In this document: positions 34,990 to 48,596 of the stretch, in pieces
How positions within the stretch are numbered: the first letter of the stretch is position 1
How the letters are laid out: every line of letters begins with the position of its first letter
Notes under the pieces: model-generated
Seen by the model: the letters and a program-made list of their open reading frames with translations, nothing else
What the model was told of the DNA's origin: nothing
Database searches by the model: none
Source: Channallabes apus
Lineage: Eukaryota > Chordata > Actinopteri > Siluriformes > Clariidae
DNA length: 64,000 nt
NCBI GenBank assembly: GCA_030522415.1
Contig: CM060106.1
Span: forward strand, 28,540,985-28,604,984
Direction: 5' to 3'
Program-made: the position numbers and the translations under genes

Positions 34990-35755
34990 TTTATCTTGAT
35001 TGCCATTATGTAGCGACGAACAAGGCTCCCAAAGAGAGAGACAGCAGTTACAGTAACTGACCACAGTCCAGAGACCTTCTCCCAGCATGCATGTCGCCAT
35101 CCCGATAATCTTATCTGATTCGCGATCATAAAGGAGATCTGCAGGAAACCTCACAAGGCATAAGACCAGATGCTTTGAAGTTAACCCCAAAACCAAGGGT
35201 GTAAATTGGCAATCTGGTTAACAAAGCAGACAGAGCTGGGGGGAGAACCTATCACATCTGGACACTCTCTTGACCTCCGGAAGACATGCTCTTCAATGAA
35301 CAAAGGCATGCATGGTCAGCATGGTCACTATTTTAAACATCTTTACAGTGTGCCAGTAGGGCAAAACGTATTTACTCAGTATCTTTCATTCCTGTGTATA
35401 TGTTTGATTATTCTGCATAACTTTAAAGGTATAATCAGAATTTACAAACCCCTTTTATTAGATAAAGGAAGGAGTGAGTGGGTAACATATGAAATGTTTG
35501 ATGTCAATCTAAAGCTGACTTTATTCCAAGAATGAAGGAAGGCCCCACATGACAGCCGAAACACCGGGCTAATGTATGCATAGAAGGAGAAACCACATGA
35601 GGCGTGGCTAAGCCCCGCAACCACATCTGATTGGACCAATCACCCGTGGGACGGACTGACCCCAAAGGGACAAAAACCCTAAGGAGTAAGAGTTCAAAGA
35701 AGGGAAGTTAACATCACGCCTCTGCTGGCGTCATCCGTTCTCCAAGAACTCTCAA
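34990..35755 (+). other. Possible LTR-like or repeat sequence, left part
   Basis: No coding frame. Together with 36397-36720, which contains an AATAAA followed by GT-rich DNA, it could form a long terminal repeat split by the hAT insertion. No terminal dinucleotides or target duplications could be fixed, so this is only a suggestion. Confidence 0.2.
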
Positions 35756-35763
35756 CTACGTGC

Positions 35764-36388
35764 TAGTGATGGGAAGTTCGAATCATTTTAGTGACTCGGA
35801 ATCATTGACTTCTTTGAATCTCGTTCATCAAAATGAACAAAACTTTTTTTGAATCATTTCGTTCATTTGATCAGAAATAAATTAAAATGTTGCGTTTTCA
35901 ATAAAAATACAAATGATATTTTTCAATAATATAAATTTTGGCTATAGTCCCAGTTATGCAAATATTACAATGTAACTAAGGACATATTATAATAAACAGA
36001 ATGTGCAGCTCACCTCTTATATCTTCTGTGAGTCGTTCGTTCTTTTGAATCGATTGCACCGCATAGCGTCTATGGGAGTCACGTGTCAAAAGAATGAACG
36101 ACTCGGGACTCGAAGACCCACTAGCCCAATCGTTCAATACTGTTTCCTGTATACTGCACTCATAGCGTCTATGGGAGTCATGTCTCGAACGACTCGAGAC
36201 TTGAAAACTTACTGCTGAGAATCGTTCAATACTGTTTCCTGTATATAACATACGGAGGTTTTGCGATGCTTTGCGCATGTGTGCCCAATAGAAAATGAAC
36301 AAATCACTCTCCGAGATGACTCGTTCATCTGAGTCATGTTAAAAATGTGTTCAAAAAGAACGAATTGTTCATGAACAACCCATCACGA
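35764..36388 (-). mobile_element. Non-autonomous hAT element, copy 2
   Basis: TAGTGATGGG at the left and CCCATCACGA at the right, flanked by the 8-bp near-identical duplications CTACGTGC (35756-35763) and CTTCGTGC (36389-36396). Matches copy 1 (17871-18702) in reverse orientation. No transposase frame. Contains an internal direct duplication of roughly 95 bp (from about 36063, repeated from about 36157: CATAGCGTCTATGGGAGTCA). Confidence 0.85.
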
Positions 36389-36396
36389 CTTCGTGC

Positions 36397-36720
36397 CAGA
36401 ACTCCAAAGTCCTGCAACGAAGGAGAAGTTCCAGAGCGCAGCCATCAGTAACCAGGCAACCAATGCCTCATCGAAGGGCTTTCCAGACAGACGTCATCTC
36501 TACAACAGCGCACCAACCAATCAGCAACGCCGTGATTCCCTTCGCTGGAGGCGAACCAGCGGATGAGAACGTAATGTAAGTAAACAAACAAAGCTGCATA
36601 CCTTGCTGAAATTGGTGCTCGTTTCATAACTGAACCGTTTAAGTAGTGTAGTTTCATGTATTGTAGATTAGTCAAATAAATTCTCGTTTCTTTATAAAGA
36701 AACTGTTGTCTTGGTCATTG
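36397..36720 (+). other. Sequence right of hAT copy 2, with AATAAA
   Basis: AATAAA at 36675-36680 followed by TTGTCTTGGTCATTG resembles an LTR poly(A) region, but no ends were found. May belong with 34990-35755. Confidence 0.25.
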
Positions 36721-38552
36721 TATTTTAAAGCCTAAACATTTGCCCAGATCTTGTTACCCTGCTCATAATTGCTAAATACTACGTAGATTTTGTGTTATCG
36801 TCGTTGGCCACGTGATAAGCAGAACTGGTAAAATACACTAAATTGTACTAAACGCTGGACGGGTAGTTGATAAAGTGTACATTATAAAGTTTGATTCAGT
36901 TAATCAGATTAACGCGAATCAACCCAGAGCTAAACATTACATATTAATGGTGAAGGTTGCATTGGGCATTGTGTCCACATTAAAATGTCTACATTTATTG
37001 GTGAACAATGCGATTGGTGAACAATTCGTTGTCTTTAAGTAAACCCTACATAATAAAAAAAAATTAAGAATATCATTAAAACCTTGAATTTCATGTTTGT
37101 CGCAATGAAAGTCATTATGCAGTATATAAGTCCCTCTCTCTCTCTTGAAATTAATGATACACACAAACAAAACTATAAGTACATATTCTAATTGAAATGC
37201 AATTGTTTTTGTTTTTGAAAACTTACTGGTCATTACAAATGATTTGATCAAAATCTCCTTATAGAATGTTTTACCACATAAGCGATGATACGTTTGTCTG
37301 TGTTAACCCCAAACATATGTGTAATCTGTTTATTTTTAGCCTTACTTGACATGATGTGTCTGCTGTGCACATACCCATGAGTAAATTGTTACTATAGAAA
37401 CGATTAGGATGAATGCATTACTATTTACTTCTGTCATTTAAATTACAATCTGTGCTAATGTTAGTGCTGCTCTTACAGAAAATAAATCAACCAGGATTTG
37501 AGAATTCAACAAATTTAAGCAATGATAATACATGTAGATATTTTTTGTCTGTTTTGTCTTTTTTGTTTAGAAAAAAAAAAAAAAAGAGTGTTTCATAATT
37601 TAAATTTGATTACTCTATGGAATTAAACAGAATATGAATTTCTTCGCTGTAGACTCCTCGCACGCTTCTTTAAAACATGCCGAGCACAGTGACAGTTCTT
37701 GCCACAAGCCTGTAGAGTGTAATTAGCCTTATCAATGTTAACAAACGTGAAGATCCAAGAATAGGCTGGTGACTAAAGTGCTTATTAATAGCAGGAATGC
37801 AGGCGAATGCCAGCAAGCGGAAGGTTTCATCAGTCCAGATGTTTAATTCCCACTGGTTTTCCCCTTCTGTCAGACAGGGTTAGAAAATGAGAAAAACACA
37901 CAACCAGTAAGCCCCATTAAAATGATATCTTTCATACACTCGTTGTTAAAATATCTCAAGATACACTTACTTTCCGAAGATTTCACGCCGTTTGATCAGA
38001 TCAACCAGTGTGACTAGATATGACACAGTGTGGCTAAGGTTGCATTTGCATGTTCCACATGAACAGGGATATGACAGGAAGCTAATAAACAAAGCTAAAA
38101 GTCACTTTTGGCACCCAATTGTTCATGATGAAGCTGCTCCCCTCAGATAGCACTAATCATGCCCTTTAGGTAAAGATATCTCTTCCGGTATGTTCCTGGA
38201 GTTTGGCTGATTTGAATTGTAAATTGACGATCGCTGCTGCTCTGGGCAGCTCAAGTTTGGGCTGCTTCATAATTTTGTCTTTGTGTTTTACTGGATGTGT
38301 GCGAAAACGTTGGACGTTTCAACTCTGAACACTTCGACATGAAATGCAAAGCGTGTAGTTTCACTCGCGTATGCAGAGCATACTAATACACCTTGTCAAC
38401 AGTTTCCCAACCATCTTTTTTGAGCCACACTGACCTTTGACTAGGTCTTATCTAACATGCAGATCCAGCAACTCCAAAACACATGTAATACTTGGTGCAG
38501 TATTTGTACAGAATTTAATAATATTCCGGTAAAAGGCTGAGTGTTTGGCACA

Positions 38553-38583
<31 letters not shown>

Positions 38584-39570
38584 TTTTCTTTCTTTTTTGT
38601 TTTTCACTCCTTCTCATCTGTTCTAAAAACTAGCAATGGCTCAAGTGTTCTGTCCTGAGGTGCCTCTGTGTCTCCTGGATTCGGTCCATGCGTTGCTTTC
38701 ATGGTCATTTCATTTAGCGAAGCAGGTGCCAAACACTTTTAGCTAATAGCTAAGCCTCCCCGAAGAGGCTTAGCTACTGTATTAGCGAAGAGGGGTGTAT
38801 CTCATAATCCAGCTCGTAAGTGAGCATATCTTTACAACAGTGCTTATCTGTTCTTATCGCACTATAAATTATATATTGGACAAAAATGGATTCAGAGGGA
38901 AGAATGTGTAAAAATGAATTATTAAGACACATGAGAAGCGTTAAGATTAACTTCTCTTATCTTATTCACCACTTTTGAGAGAGGGCTAAAAGAATTATAC
39001 TTAGCAGGGATAATCTTCTTCGAAAACCTGAAGAAACGTGACTCTGATTGTGATCAAGACATTTTATTTGCTATAGGCAAACTGAATTTTTTTGAAATAC
39101 CACTTTTAAGGCACTGCAGAAAAGGGACAGCACATTATTTAAAGAGCGTTTAGTTGGATTAGCAGATCTTTCCTCCATGCCCTCCTTGCTTCTCTCGCTC
39201 CTCAAATTGAGTGCTAGGCCGACTCGTTTTCCGCTAAGGCGACAAGATAATGAAATGCATAGCAGGTAATTTAGTGACCGAATGACCTTTCTCTGGCCCC
39301 GATAATTAGAGTGACAGATAAGGAAAGTACGAGGGTGTGGAAAGCTGAATAGTGGTCCTATGCATGAAAATGGGCCACATCACAACAGTCAGAGGTTCAC
39401 TTTCGCCTGGAAGTGACTTGTAATGGCCCGGACTCCCTTTCGCTTCTCTCTGGGCACTAAAGTTGATAGAAGTGGCCGCGGGTTCGAGTGGTATCATATT
39501 GCCTCCAAAATTATTGACTCGGACAAGAATCCTGACAGCTATTCGATATGCATGAGCAGAACTGAGCAAT
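36721..39570. other. Repeat-poor sequence, possible conserved non-coding elements
   Basis: No recognised transposon and no convincing gene over 2.8 kb. Contains a (GT)n run at 38553-38580 and a 10-bp hairpin (AGCTAAGCCT...AGGCTTAGCT) near 38748. The texture of 37650-38300 and 39080-39560 is balanced and non-repetitive, as in developmental regulatory deserts, but conservation cannot be judged from one sequence. Confidence 0.3.
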
Positions 39571-39583
39571 AATGGCACTTTTT

Positions 39584-39941
39584 TCATTCATTCATTTTCT
39601 ATACCGCTTAATCCTGTGTTCAGGGTCGCGGGGGACCTGGAGCCTATCCCAGGAGACTTCGGGCACTAGGCGGGGTACACCCTGGACAGGGTGCCAATCC
39701 ATCGCAGGGCACACACACACCCAATCACACACTACGGGCAATTTAGGAACACCAATTAGCCTAATCTGCATGTCTTTGGACTGTGGGAGGAAACCGGAGT
39801 ACCCGGAGGAAACCCACCAAGCACGGGGAGAACATGCAAACTCCATGCACACAGAGATGGGAATCAAGCCTGGCCGGGGAATCGAACCCAGACCCTGGAG
39901 GTGCAAGGCGACAGTGCTAACCACTACACCACCGCGCCGCC
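39584..39941 (-). mobile_element. tRNA-derived SINE, well preserved
   Basis: Flanked by a perfect 12-bp duplication ATGGCACTTTTT (39572-39583, 39942-39953). On the minus strand it starts GGCGGCGCGGTGGTGTAGTG, with an A-box-like region and a B-box-like GGGTTCGATTCC, and ends in an AATGAATGAATG tail. Open frames on both strands across it are artefacts. Recently inserted by its preservation. Confidence 0.9.
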
Positions 39942-39953
39942 ATGGCACTTTTT

Positions 39954-41473
39954 AAAAAAAAAAAATTATTTTTTGGTAGATCCAACTTTTCACAGTCTGA
40001 ACCTCTCACTTCTTTGATAGAGAATATGAATCAGTAATGAATGGCCTCATATTGTAAAGTACAACCCTCTCATATTTAAGCAAATGCAGAGTAGCAAGTC
40101 GAATTAATTGCTAAGTCTGCTAGTTTATTACTTTGCCTTCACATATTGTAGCAGTTGTGAACGGTTTGTTGTCTTGAGAACGGAATATAAATATTCGAGG
40201 GGAAATTAAAATACGGATGTCACGAGTCTGTTGGAACGCAGGATAATTCAATCGAAAAAGCGGGAAAAATAGATATGCAGGCTTAAAATGGCATTATGCA
40301 AGCGTCAGCTCATTACACTAGTGTTATATATCAAATTACTGTCAGTGTCAGTTATGTAATTAGGCTGTATCATGCACTCCTTTAAATGGCTCTATCTTCA
40401 GCATCATTTCAGTTGACTCCATAAGAACGTTCATGCCAAATCAGGATTTGCCTTCACTGAATATTTATTTCACACTCCCTCTCATGCATCCTGACAGCCC
40501 TGCTATTCACTGTTTATCAACTTAAAGTCACACCCCTAAGGTGAAAATCACATCTGACTCAAATTACCGAAAGCCTGACTGCGCGAGTCTTCAGAGCTTA
40601 TTGATGCTGATGCTGAGCTGCTTTCAGCTTGAAAATAGGATGGGCTCGTTCCATGCAATCGCTATCAGTGTACGCTTTGCAGTTGTAAATTCTCTAGCTT
40701 GCTTGAAGAAATCTGCCTGTTGCAGTATTGATTCGACTTGTGTTTTAATTTAAAGCCTATTTGGCTCAGAACTGGATTGTGTTAAGGCTGTGGAGCATTA
40801 CCGGGCTGAAAGAAAGAAAGAGAGAGAAAGAAGGGAAAAAAAAAGCCGTTTCTGAAATGAAAAAAGTGTTGCTCATCCTTGATCCGCTGCACCGGTAGTA
40901 ATTTGAATTCATTTCTATTTGGGATTAATACAATAGGCATCTGACTGATGCTCATACGAATATAAAAGGAAGCCATGATGTTAATGAATTTAATAATCGT
41001 TTTATGAATTTTTTTTAAATGCATTGAATCTCTTCTCACATGTTTTTGTTCTATCTTAAAACAGCAGAAACTAAAAAAAATGTTTTTTCCAGCTCTATCT
41101 TACCTATACTACCTTGCAAAACTGTAAATCCCCTGGCCTGACTCAGCTTTATTGACTACCGGATGCAAAGCCAGACCCCCAAATAGTTATTCTGTAATAC
41201 TGTATGTTATCGCTCTGACAGTGAATCCAGCTTTGTGTCATGTCAGATTACAACCCAAATCTGGTTGTACTGTACGTGCATCGTCGGCCACAATGTTTTC
41301 ATCCTATTAAGCATCAGTTGTAAAAATCCAGAGTACAAGCTTGATCTGGATGAAACGCTCAGTGTGAAGCCTAGAACCATCACAGCACTTCACAACCATG
41401 ACTACAGATCTGACTAGGGTGCCTTCTAGTTTTGTTAACACGCCAAAAGCCGGGCCCACCCACACGTCATACA
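39954..41473. other. Repeat-poor sequence
   Basis: No gene or repeat recognised. Confidence 0.4.

Positions 41474-41524
<51 letters not shown>
41474..41524. repeat. (AC)n microsatellite
   Basis: About 25 AC units. Confidence 0.95.
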
Positions 41525-41527
<3 letters not shown>

Positions 41528-41614
41528 AGTGGATGCCAGCTCTCCAACCACCCACCCATCTACTTTTACCCTAACATCTCGACTCTACTCTTGTTCTCAA
41601 CTCCGGCCATATCT

Positions 41615-41617
<3 letters not shown>

Positions 41618-41648
<31 letters not shown>
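41618..41648. repeat. (CT)n microsatellite
   Basis: About 15 CT units. Confidence 0.95.
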
Positions 41649-41649
<1 letters not shown>

Positions 41650-41650
<1 letters not shown>

Positions 41651-43435
41651 TCATGATTCCTCTCTCATCCTTGACTATTAGCCAGAAATCCTTTCACTCT
41701 TTAACATCACGGTTGTAATCCTTTTATATCCATTGCTGTGAGCGTAGCATTGCTCCTGAAGCTGTATATCTTTTTATTTTTTTATTTTTTATTTTTGGTG
41801 TGCGAGTGCATGAGAGTGCGTTAGCTTTCTCTTGGTGAAGTTACATTGTACTCCCCGCGAGCGAGATGAAAATTATGTTTCTATGGCAACAAGTGCAGAA
41901 ATTTTTTGGAGGTCAGAGACAAATACAAGGAGGACAGACATTAGGGTATTAAAAAAGAATGACAAAAAAGGCAGGTTTGCTCATGAATAACACATGAGCC
42001 ATTATGAAATCACTCAGTAGGTATTCTTTTAATTTGCTCTAACTAATTTGGAATATCTAGTATTTAAGCTGGAAGGCACAAACACAAGAAGCAGCAGAGG
42101 GATTTCTGGTCATCTCTGGCTTCACAGAGAGATTTCCCTAACTGTAGTGTCTGGGATGATTGATGCCACGCTGTGCCTATAATCACACATTTTGCTATCA
42201 GACATATCTCTATCTCTGTATAAGTGTGTGTGCAGAGCAGTAGCTATTAGCCCGGCTCTGCTCAGCCTTATTCCTGGATCCGATGGAGGCTGCGCCAGCT
42301 ACATCAATATCAATGCTGAGCAGTGGCAATAACAAAAGCTCTTTTGACACCGGCATTAGTCTTCTAAATCACCCATCCTGCCCCTCAGCATAAGGGTGTA
42401 ATGTTTGTGATTTCACGACAGCACAATTTAACACCCACAGTTCACACAAGGCCACTGCCCACAGGACCGAACACGGTCGAGCGACCTCCTCGAGCCATTA
42501 ACGCATCGAGAAAAGAAGTGAAAAATGAATTTGATTTAAAAAGAAATTAGGTAATCCACACAGGAAAAAAAAACAGCGAGTACAAACCAGCACCTATTAA
42601 CGATCTGATGTGACTGGAATAAATTTTTTTAAAGGTGGTACACAATTTGTCTCATAGAAACACCGGATTCTGATTCCGTTCTCATTGTTATTTTCGAACA
42701 GGACTGCTTAAGAGGCAGGATGTTATCTGACTAATGTTATCTCACAGCTGCTGATTATTACAGTCCGGCATTTGGAGGGAGCCTCCTACCTCCATCTGAG
42801 ATGAATCAACGTGTAACGTACATCGAATCTCTCATCCTTTTCACGTCACTGTGCAAACGCATTGATTTGAGCTCAGTAACACCTGTTGTTGTCAGATCAG
42901 AGGCGGAGATAATGCTGAACCTGACGCTGCTGTTTTTCATCCTGCTAGAAATACAGGACATGTTTAACCCACGCCTCCTGCAGAGGTCCTGGTTTGGCCA
43001 TTTCTGTCCAAATCAGGTTTACAAGTCTACATGAAAAGGAAACATATAGGATGGTTTAACCATACATTTACAAAATGCTTGTAAATTGTAATGCTAGGGT
43101 TTGTGCAAATTTTCCCATGCCTCTACCTCTTTGATCTGCCAACCTCCTCGCTGGGCTTCCTCAATTCCTTATATGGTAAGACTTCCTACGGCTCACCAGG
43201 ACGCTTTTGTTTCTTTACGAATTGCGAATGGCCTTGATGTACAGTAGTAGACTCTGGAAACAGATTCATGCTTATACACCTCTATTTGTATGAATAAACT
43301 AGAGAGAACATTCAGACACTATCATGTACACGTGTATGAGTGTGCATGTGTCTCAGTCCAAGACATCAAGTGCGTCATAAGCATACTGAGGCATGGTAGA
43401 CACTTCAAGCAATAAAACATTAATAAAACTTAAAT
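41650..43435. other. Repeat-poor sequence
   Basis: No gene or transposon recognised. The 42050-42800 part is non-repetitive and could hold regulatory sequence; this is not testable here. Confidence 0.35.
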
Positions 43436-43437
43436 CA

Positions 43438-43495
43438 GCGACCCTGAATACAGGATAAAGCGCTATAGAAGATGAGTTAGTGTGAGTGAGAGTGA
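43438..43495 (+). mobile_element. SINE 3' fragment
   Basis: GCGACCCTGAATACAGGATA then AAGCGCTATAGAAGATGAG equals the 3' end of the SINE at 48.7-49.1 kb. Confidence 0.7.
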
Positions 43496-45077
43496 AACTT
43501 AAATGTCATTAAAATAATCATTTAAAAAATCATATTTTTGTGTTTTTATTTTTTTTTTTCATGTATTAATGCAAAAAATGTATTTGGAAAATGAGCAAAT
43601 CCATCCCTATAAAATATTCATTTTATACGGGTGTCTCAAAGTCTCATATCTTTGACATACAGTAAAAGTGCATCATGTAAGTACTGAAGAAGAAAAATAA
43701 GTCCTATTTACATTTTGCATTTTCTTTTTTTAGAGTTGCTAATTCCTAAAAGAATAAAAAATTGTAAAAAATCCTCAAGAGAAAAATTGCCGCCATTATA
43801 CCTTGTATTAAAAAAATAAATAAAAATACTGCACCCCAAGACGGGTGAATATAATTTCAAATGGTTGAATGAACGAATATCTGAATTGCTCCTCAAGTAC
43901 CCCTGATTTAACCACTTTAGATTACCAATTGAAATAGTTTCTTCCCAATGGGAAAAAAACCCCACCTGTTATAAACGACAATAGAATTGTCTAAGCACTG
44001 TGTAATGAGAATTCAGCAGCACCGTGAGAAAAAGAAAAAAAAAGTCTTATCCAGACAGGTACATTAGTATCTGTCTAGATAAACCCCCTTAAAGTATTAA
44101 GTATTAACCCCCTTAAATTTCCTGAACATACTGTAAGGTTTTTTTACTTGATACATTCCGCCTTAATATTTAACGTAAATAACATCTATGTATAGTTCAT
44201 CCAGAGTTGGTGCAAAAAAATTAAAAAATACAGTAGACATCATGAATTGCAACTGAATTAAAAGCATAAACTGTCATTAACTATAAAGGATTAAAAACAA
44301 ATAGGATGTATTCCATTAACATTTGTTGGCTGGATTCATTTTTACAATAGAGGTCTTTTAGATGTACGTTTGCTGGTCAATATGTCTTTATGCAGTCGAG
44401 TGAAGCCACGAATAACAACTCGTTGTGAAAGAAGAGAAGATGTTTCAATGGACGATAGGAACGAGACCCATTTTCATTCTTGGCACTGGCCATAGACTAT
44501 TTTAAGTAGGGCGTTAAATACCATCATATGCTAAGTAGATATTTTTTGGTATATGGCTCGTGCTAAAATAACAAATAAATTAGTAAGACTGTTATAAATG
44601 CACTTTACACAAGATCAGTTTTTGCCATGTTGGCATTTAATTTTCACAAATTACACGAGATGTCATGCTCCCTGAGACGTGTTCGGGTTCGATTTCCAGG
44701 TCGACTCTTTGCCTGGTCAAGGAGTGTGTGTGTGTGTCCTTTCTGACTGGCTTCATCACACTGGTAACAGGGTGGAGGGAGGCAGTTACTGTGATACCCC
44801 AGGGTTTTTGCTTTGCTCATCTCTGCACACAATTGCTGTCCCTTCAGCATGACACCTCACACCATTCTATTAAACTGTCACATCTTTCCAAATGACTTTT
44901 CTTCATCCGCAGAAAAGAGACGATTTTAGTTCAGAAAGAAGCTTGAGCCAGAAACCGGGCAAATTCACCATGCAGAGGGATTAGCACAATTGGGGCAGAA
45001 ATGGGGTGAAAACCTATTACTTTGAAAGGTAAAAATAAGGGGATATGCAAATGTGCTGCACTTTGAGTCCCCCTCCC
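43496..45077. other. Mostly unassigned; isolated B-box-like motif
   Basis: GGGTTCGATTTCC near 44685 could be a tRNA-derived SINE relic. It is followed by a short GT run. Nothing else recognised. Confidence 0.3.
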
Positions 45078-45099
45078 TTTTTTTTTTTTTTTTTTTTTT
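45078..45099. repeat. Poly(T) tract
   Basis: About 22 T residues. Possibly a retroposon tail, but no retroposon body was recognised next to it. Confidence 0.9.
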
Positions 45100-45715
45100 G
45101 CATCACTTGCCGTGTTATAAATGAGCTCCTGCCAGCATTGTTTCTGCCTTTTATTAGAAACGCAGGGGCGTCCTTGTTGTAGCAGGTTGGAGTGCAGTCA
45201 ACCCAGAGTGTAGAGCTTCAAAACAATAGAGGAGTGCTATCAGAAAGATGCCAGGGTGACGAGGCTGCAGGAATCCCATTCTTCCTTCTCAGCTTGTCCT
45301 TCAAGCTGAGAATAATTAGACCCTTTCATCTTAGCACTGGGTAATACTCGTCACCCGCCTGAAAGCAATTATTCTGAGAGGACCAATCAGATCATGGTCA
45401 GCTGTGTTGAACAAAAGCCGTTGCTCGTTCTTTCGGCCTGCATTTTACACCTCGATCTGTCACTCAAAATGCACCGGCGTGGGTGGTGAGGTGGCGTGAT
45501 GTGAGAAATGAAGTTACTGTTCAAAACCTTAACGTTGATTATTTTCCAATAACAACCTGCCATGAAGTGCTTCCTTCCTCTTCCACCGTAGCAATTTTTT
45601 AAAAATTTTTGAATAACGGTTTCCTCCGGGGATGACTGTTTCCTCCTAGGGTACAAACATTAGGCTAACTGGCATTTTTTAAAGTATGTATAGGTGTGTG
45701 TGTGATAGATTATCT
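45100..45715. other. No features recognised
   Basis: Repeat-poor. The 89-codon minus frame at 45387-45656 has no domain. Confidence 0.4.
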
Positions 45716-45790
45716 CCTTGTCTAGGGTAAGGAATACGTCACCCAGCGCCTCGAGTTCCCTTGGGATAGGCTCCAGCCACCCACCCCCCT
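45716..45790 (+). mobile_element. SINE 3' fragment
   Basis: CAGCGCCTCGAGTTCCCTTG then GGATAGGCTCCAGCC equals the 3' part of the 48.7-kb SINE family at low identity. Confidence 0.5.
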
Positions 45791-48596
45791 GTGTTATTAT
45801 GCAGACGATGAGCTCTATTAGTGTCATGCCACCAAACCACCAGGGGTCACTATGGCATAGGGCACATAGGGCAGGAAATGTGCTTATATAGTGTGTCCTG
45901 AGAACAAAGATGTGCACATGAAGATTTTATGTCAGTATTAGCAATAAACACCTTTCAGCTGATATGCACCAACTCAGCCTGAGTTCATTTCACATGGAAA
46001 CTAAAGCAGTTCAATTGCTGAATGGGTGATTTATTATAACATGGCTGGTTTGCTAACTGATAAAAAGTATGGAATTCCATTTATGGATGTCATTACCATG
46101 CTAAATGTGCGGACTAATCTGAAATAGACCATTGGCTACTCACATAAAATACCTTATTACACATTTCGGCAGAAAGCCCACAAGAATGGAAGCCACTGCG
46201 ATATAATTTATATGCACTCTTCAAAGCAAGGTTATTATAACTTTACAAAACTTAAAAAATGAAATAATAAAGAGTCTCTTAGTTATTGCACTCTGATTAT
46301 CCGTCAAATTGATATTTATTTGACTTATATTGTCATTTTCTGCTACTATCCTAGATAGATATTGTGTTGATTAATGAGTTTATTCTGGGGTACCTATGTC
46401 AAAAAAAAACACTTCGTCATTGTCAAAATACACTTTTTTCATTTAAAAATAAATAAAAAGATCATTTTCATAAAGTAATGATCTAAAATATTTTCACACT
46501 AATACATTTTACATTTCTGAATGTCTCTAGGGGATATCGCCATAAATGTATTTCTTAAATAACAGACATGTCTCATGGCTATATTAATTTATAAATAACT
46601 CCAAGGAGCATTTCTCATGGGGATTTCCCTTGAGTATGTCTTTCCTTTCAGAGATTTTATCTGTTTAGGATAATGAAAATCCTTAGGTTTCCATGTGCCT
46701 GGCGTGGAAGGAGTGCATTCATACTGTAGCCAAATAGTCAATTTGCCTGTGAGCCCAAATCACACAGTAATGTCATTTTATAGAGTTCAGGTCTCTTTCT
46801 AATGCTTTAAAGGGTTCCATTGAAATATTAAAGACTTTTCCTGTGGGTGTAACAGCCTTGGCTGTGCCCAGTATACGAAAGGTTCAGATGATTGTGTTAG
46901 AATTTTTTTTTTCAGCTTGAATGCTGAGAGTGTAAAGTGTAAACTAAATTCCATGGCTGAAATATGATTTTTATTGATGAAATAGGTGCCCTGTATTTTC
47001 TGCTGACACAGATAAATAATAAAAAAAAGGAAAAAATGAAGCCTCCTATTCTACACTTTAAAGCTCTGAGATTTAATTTTATATGTACAATTATGTTCAT
47101 GGGCTTACAACGCTTTTTTTTAAAAAAGACAAAAAGTAATGTTGAGTTTACAAAAAATAATTTGTGCATTAATAGAGAATCCTTGTAAAATTGAATGGGG
47201 GAAAAATTAATAAATCAAACTAAATTGATGCATGTTGTATCTGCTTTCCCTGTCAGAGCGGGACAGTAAATGAATTGAACTTACAGTATGCTGCGTTATT
47301 CATAAACTGATTATGAATCACCCAGCACCTTCTGAACACACTTTTTGCTTGTTCATTTATAATAAATGAACACTCTTCCTATAGTGAGGGAGTGATGAGA
47401 ATGCAGAAATTCAGAATTGGGGTATCCATTTCAAATGACAATATGGGACGATCTGCAGGAGACTTATATTCCTTCTTTGCCTCTGAAAGCCAGTGGAGGG
47501 AGAAAATGATTAACAAGCTTTTCCCAGCCAGGATCTTTGCACTCAACTGCCGCACATTTGTTTTACATTGTTGTATGGATGAACATTTTTTATTTATATA
47601 TTTATTTATTTTTTACACTTTTTTAAATTACATTTCACCCCCCTCCCCACCCCCCAATTTTTCTTCTTCAATTTGGTCCTGCCAATCCCCCCTGCCCCCG
47701 CCCCCACTAGCTACTTACCACATCTGCATCCATACAGAGAACCTAATTGTACATTATGGAGGTCACGTTTGGCTTCGTATCACACTTCTAATGATATATA
47801 ACTATTTATATCTGAGGATCATATACAATAGAAGCTAGAAGCTCGCAAGGCATCTAAATAATACTGAAGGTTCTATCTTTACTGGATTTCTAAGGGATGA
47901 TGAAACTTCATGGTTTTCTTTTGAACTTAGGGATTTTAGACCCAGTAAAGTCCCAGTGAAAATCCTAAAAGAATTTCATAAAAAAAATCACTGAGGGGAA
48001 AAAAAGAAATAATATAAGGGCAGTTGATGCCTGGAAGAAAAGAAACAGATGATTTACTGCAAGTGTAGGTTATTAAGAGATTGACAGTGCATAAATAAAC
48101 AGTCGTTTATTTGTACATGTTACTCCAGCTCTCCTGGGACTCATCATTCAAATGAAATATTATAGACATCACATTCATATTCATTTTTAATGATGTTTTC
48201 CTCCTTTGCCTTTCCTTTAAATGAAAATCAAGGAATCTGTGACATCTCTTGGCAGGTCAGGCATGACAGGCAGTGAGTGGTGCAGCAAGCTTCCCACTGA
48301 TTTCCCCTGTGCTGATGGTCCTTTCTCTAACTCTGCCACCTCCATATGTCCAACAAGCTGCCTGCATAACAAAGCCTTAGTAACTTGGCTATCTATCAGG
48401 ATGTTTATACATCAATGGCTGAAGCTTCAGAGACAGGGTAGAGACATTGCTTAAAAGGTGCAAAGGTGCTGCTGTGATTGAAACGACTCTTTATCTATAT
48501 AGAGGATGCCAGTTCTGAGAATTTTCATCATCAGAAATGCTTTCAAAGAGATTCTATCTAGGAGTTGTCGGCTCCATTTGAATGTCCAGCGGAACC
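45791..48596. other. No features recognised
   Basis: AT-rich and repeat-poor. The open frame at 47392-47838 includes a C-rich stretch (47636-47706) and shows no domain. Confidence 0.4.

Noticed and set aside
39572..39955. Overlapping plus and minus open frames of about 120 codons
   Set aside because: They lie exactly on a SINE; the same frames recur in the SINE at 48.7 kb.
47392..47838. 148-codon open frame as a gene
   Set aside because: Low-complexity T-rich and C-rich stretches, no recognisable domain, no gene signals.
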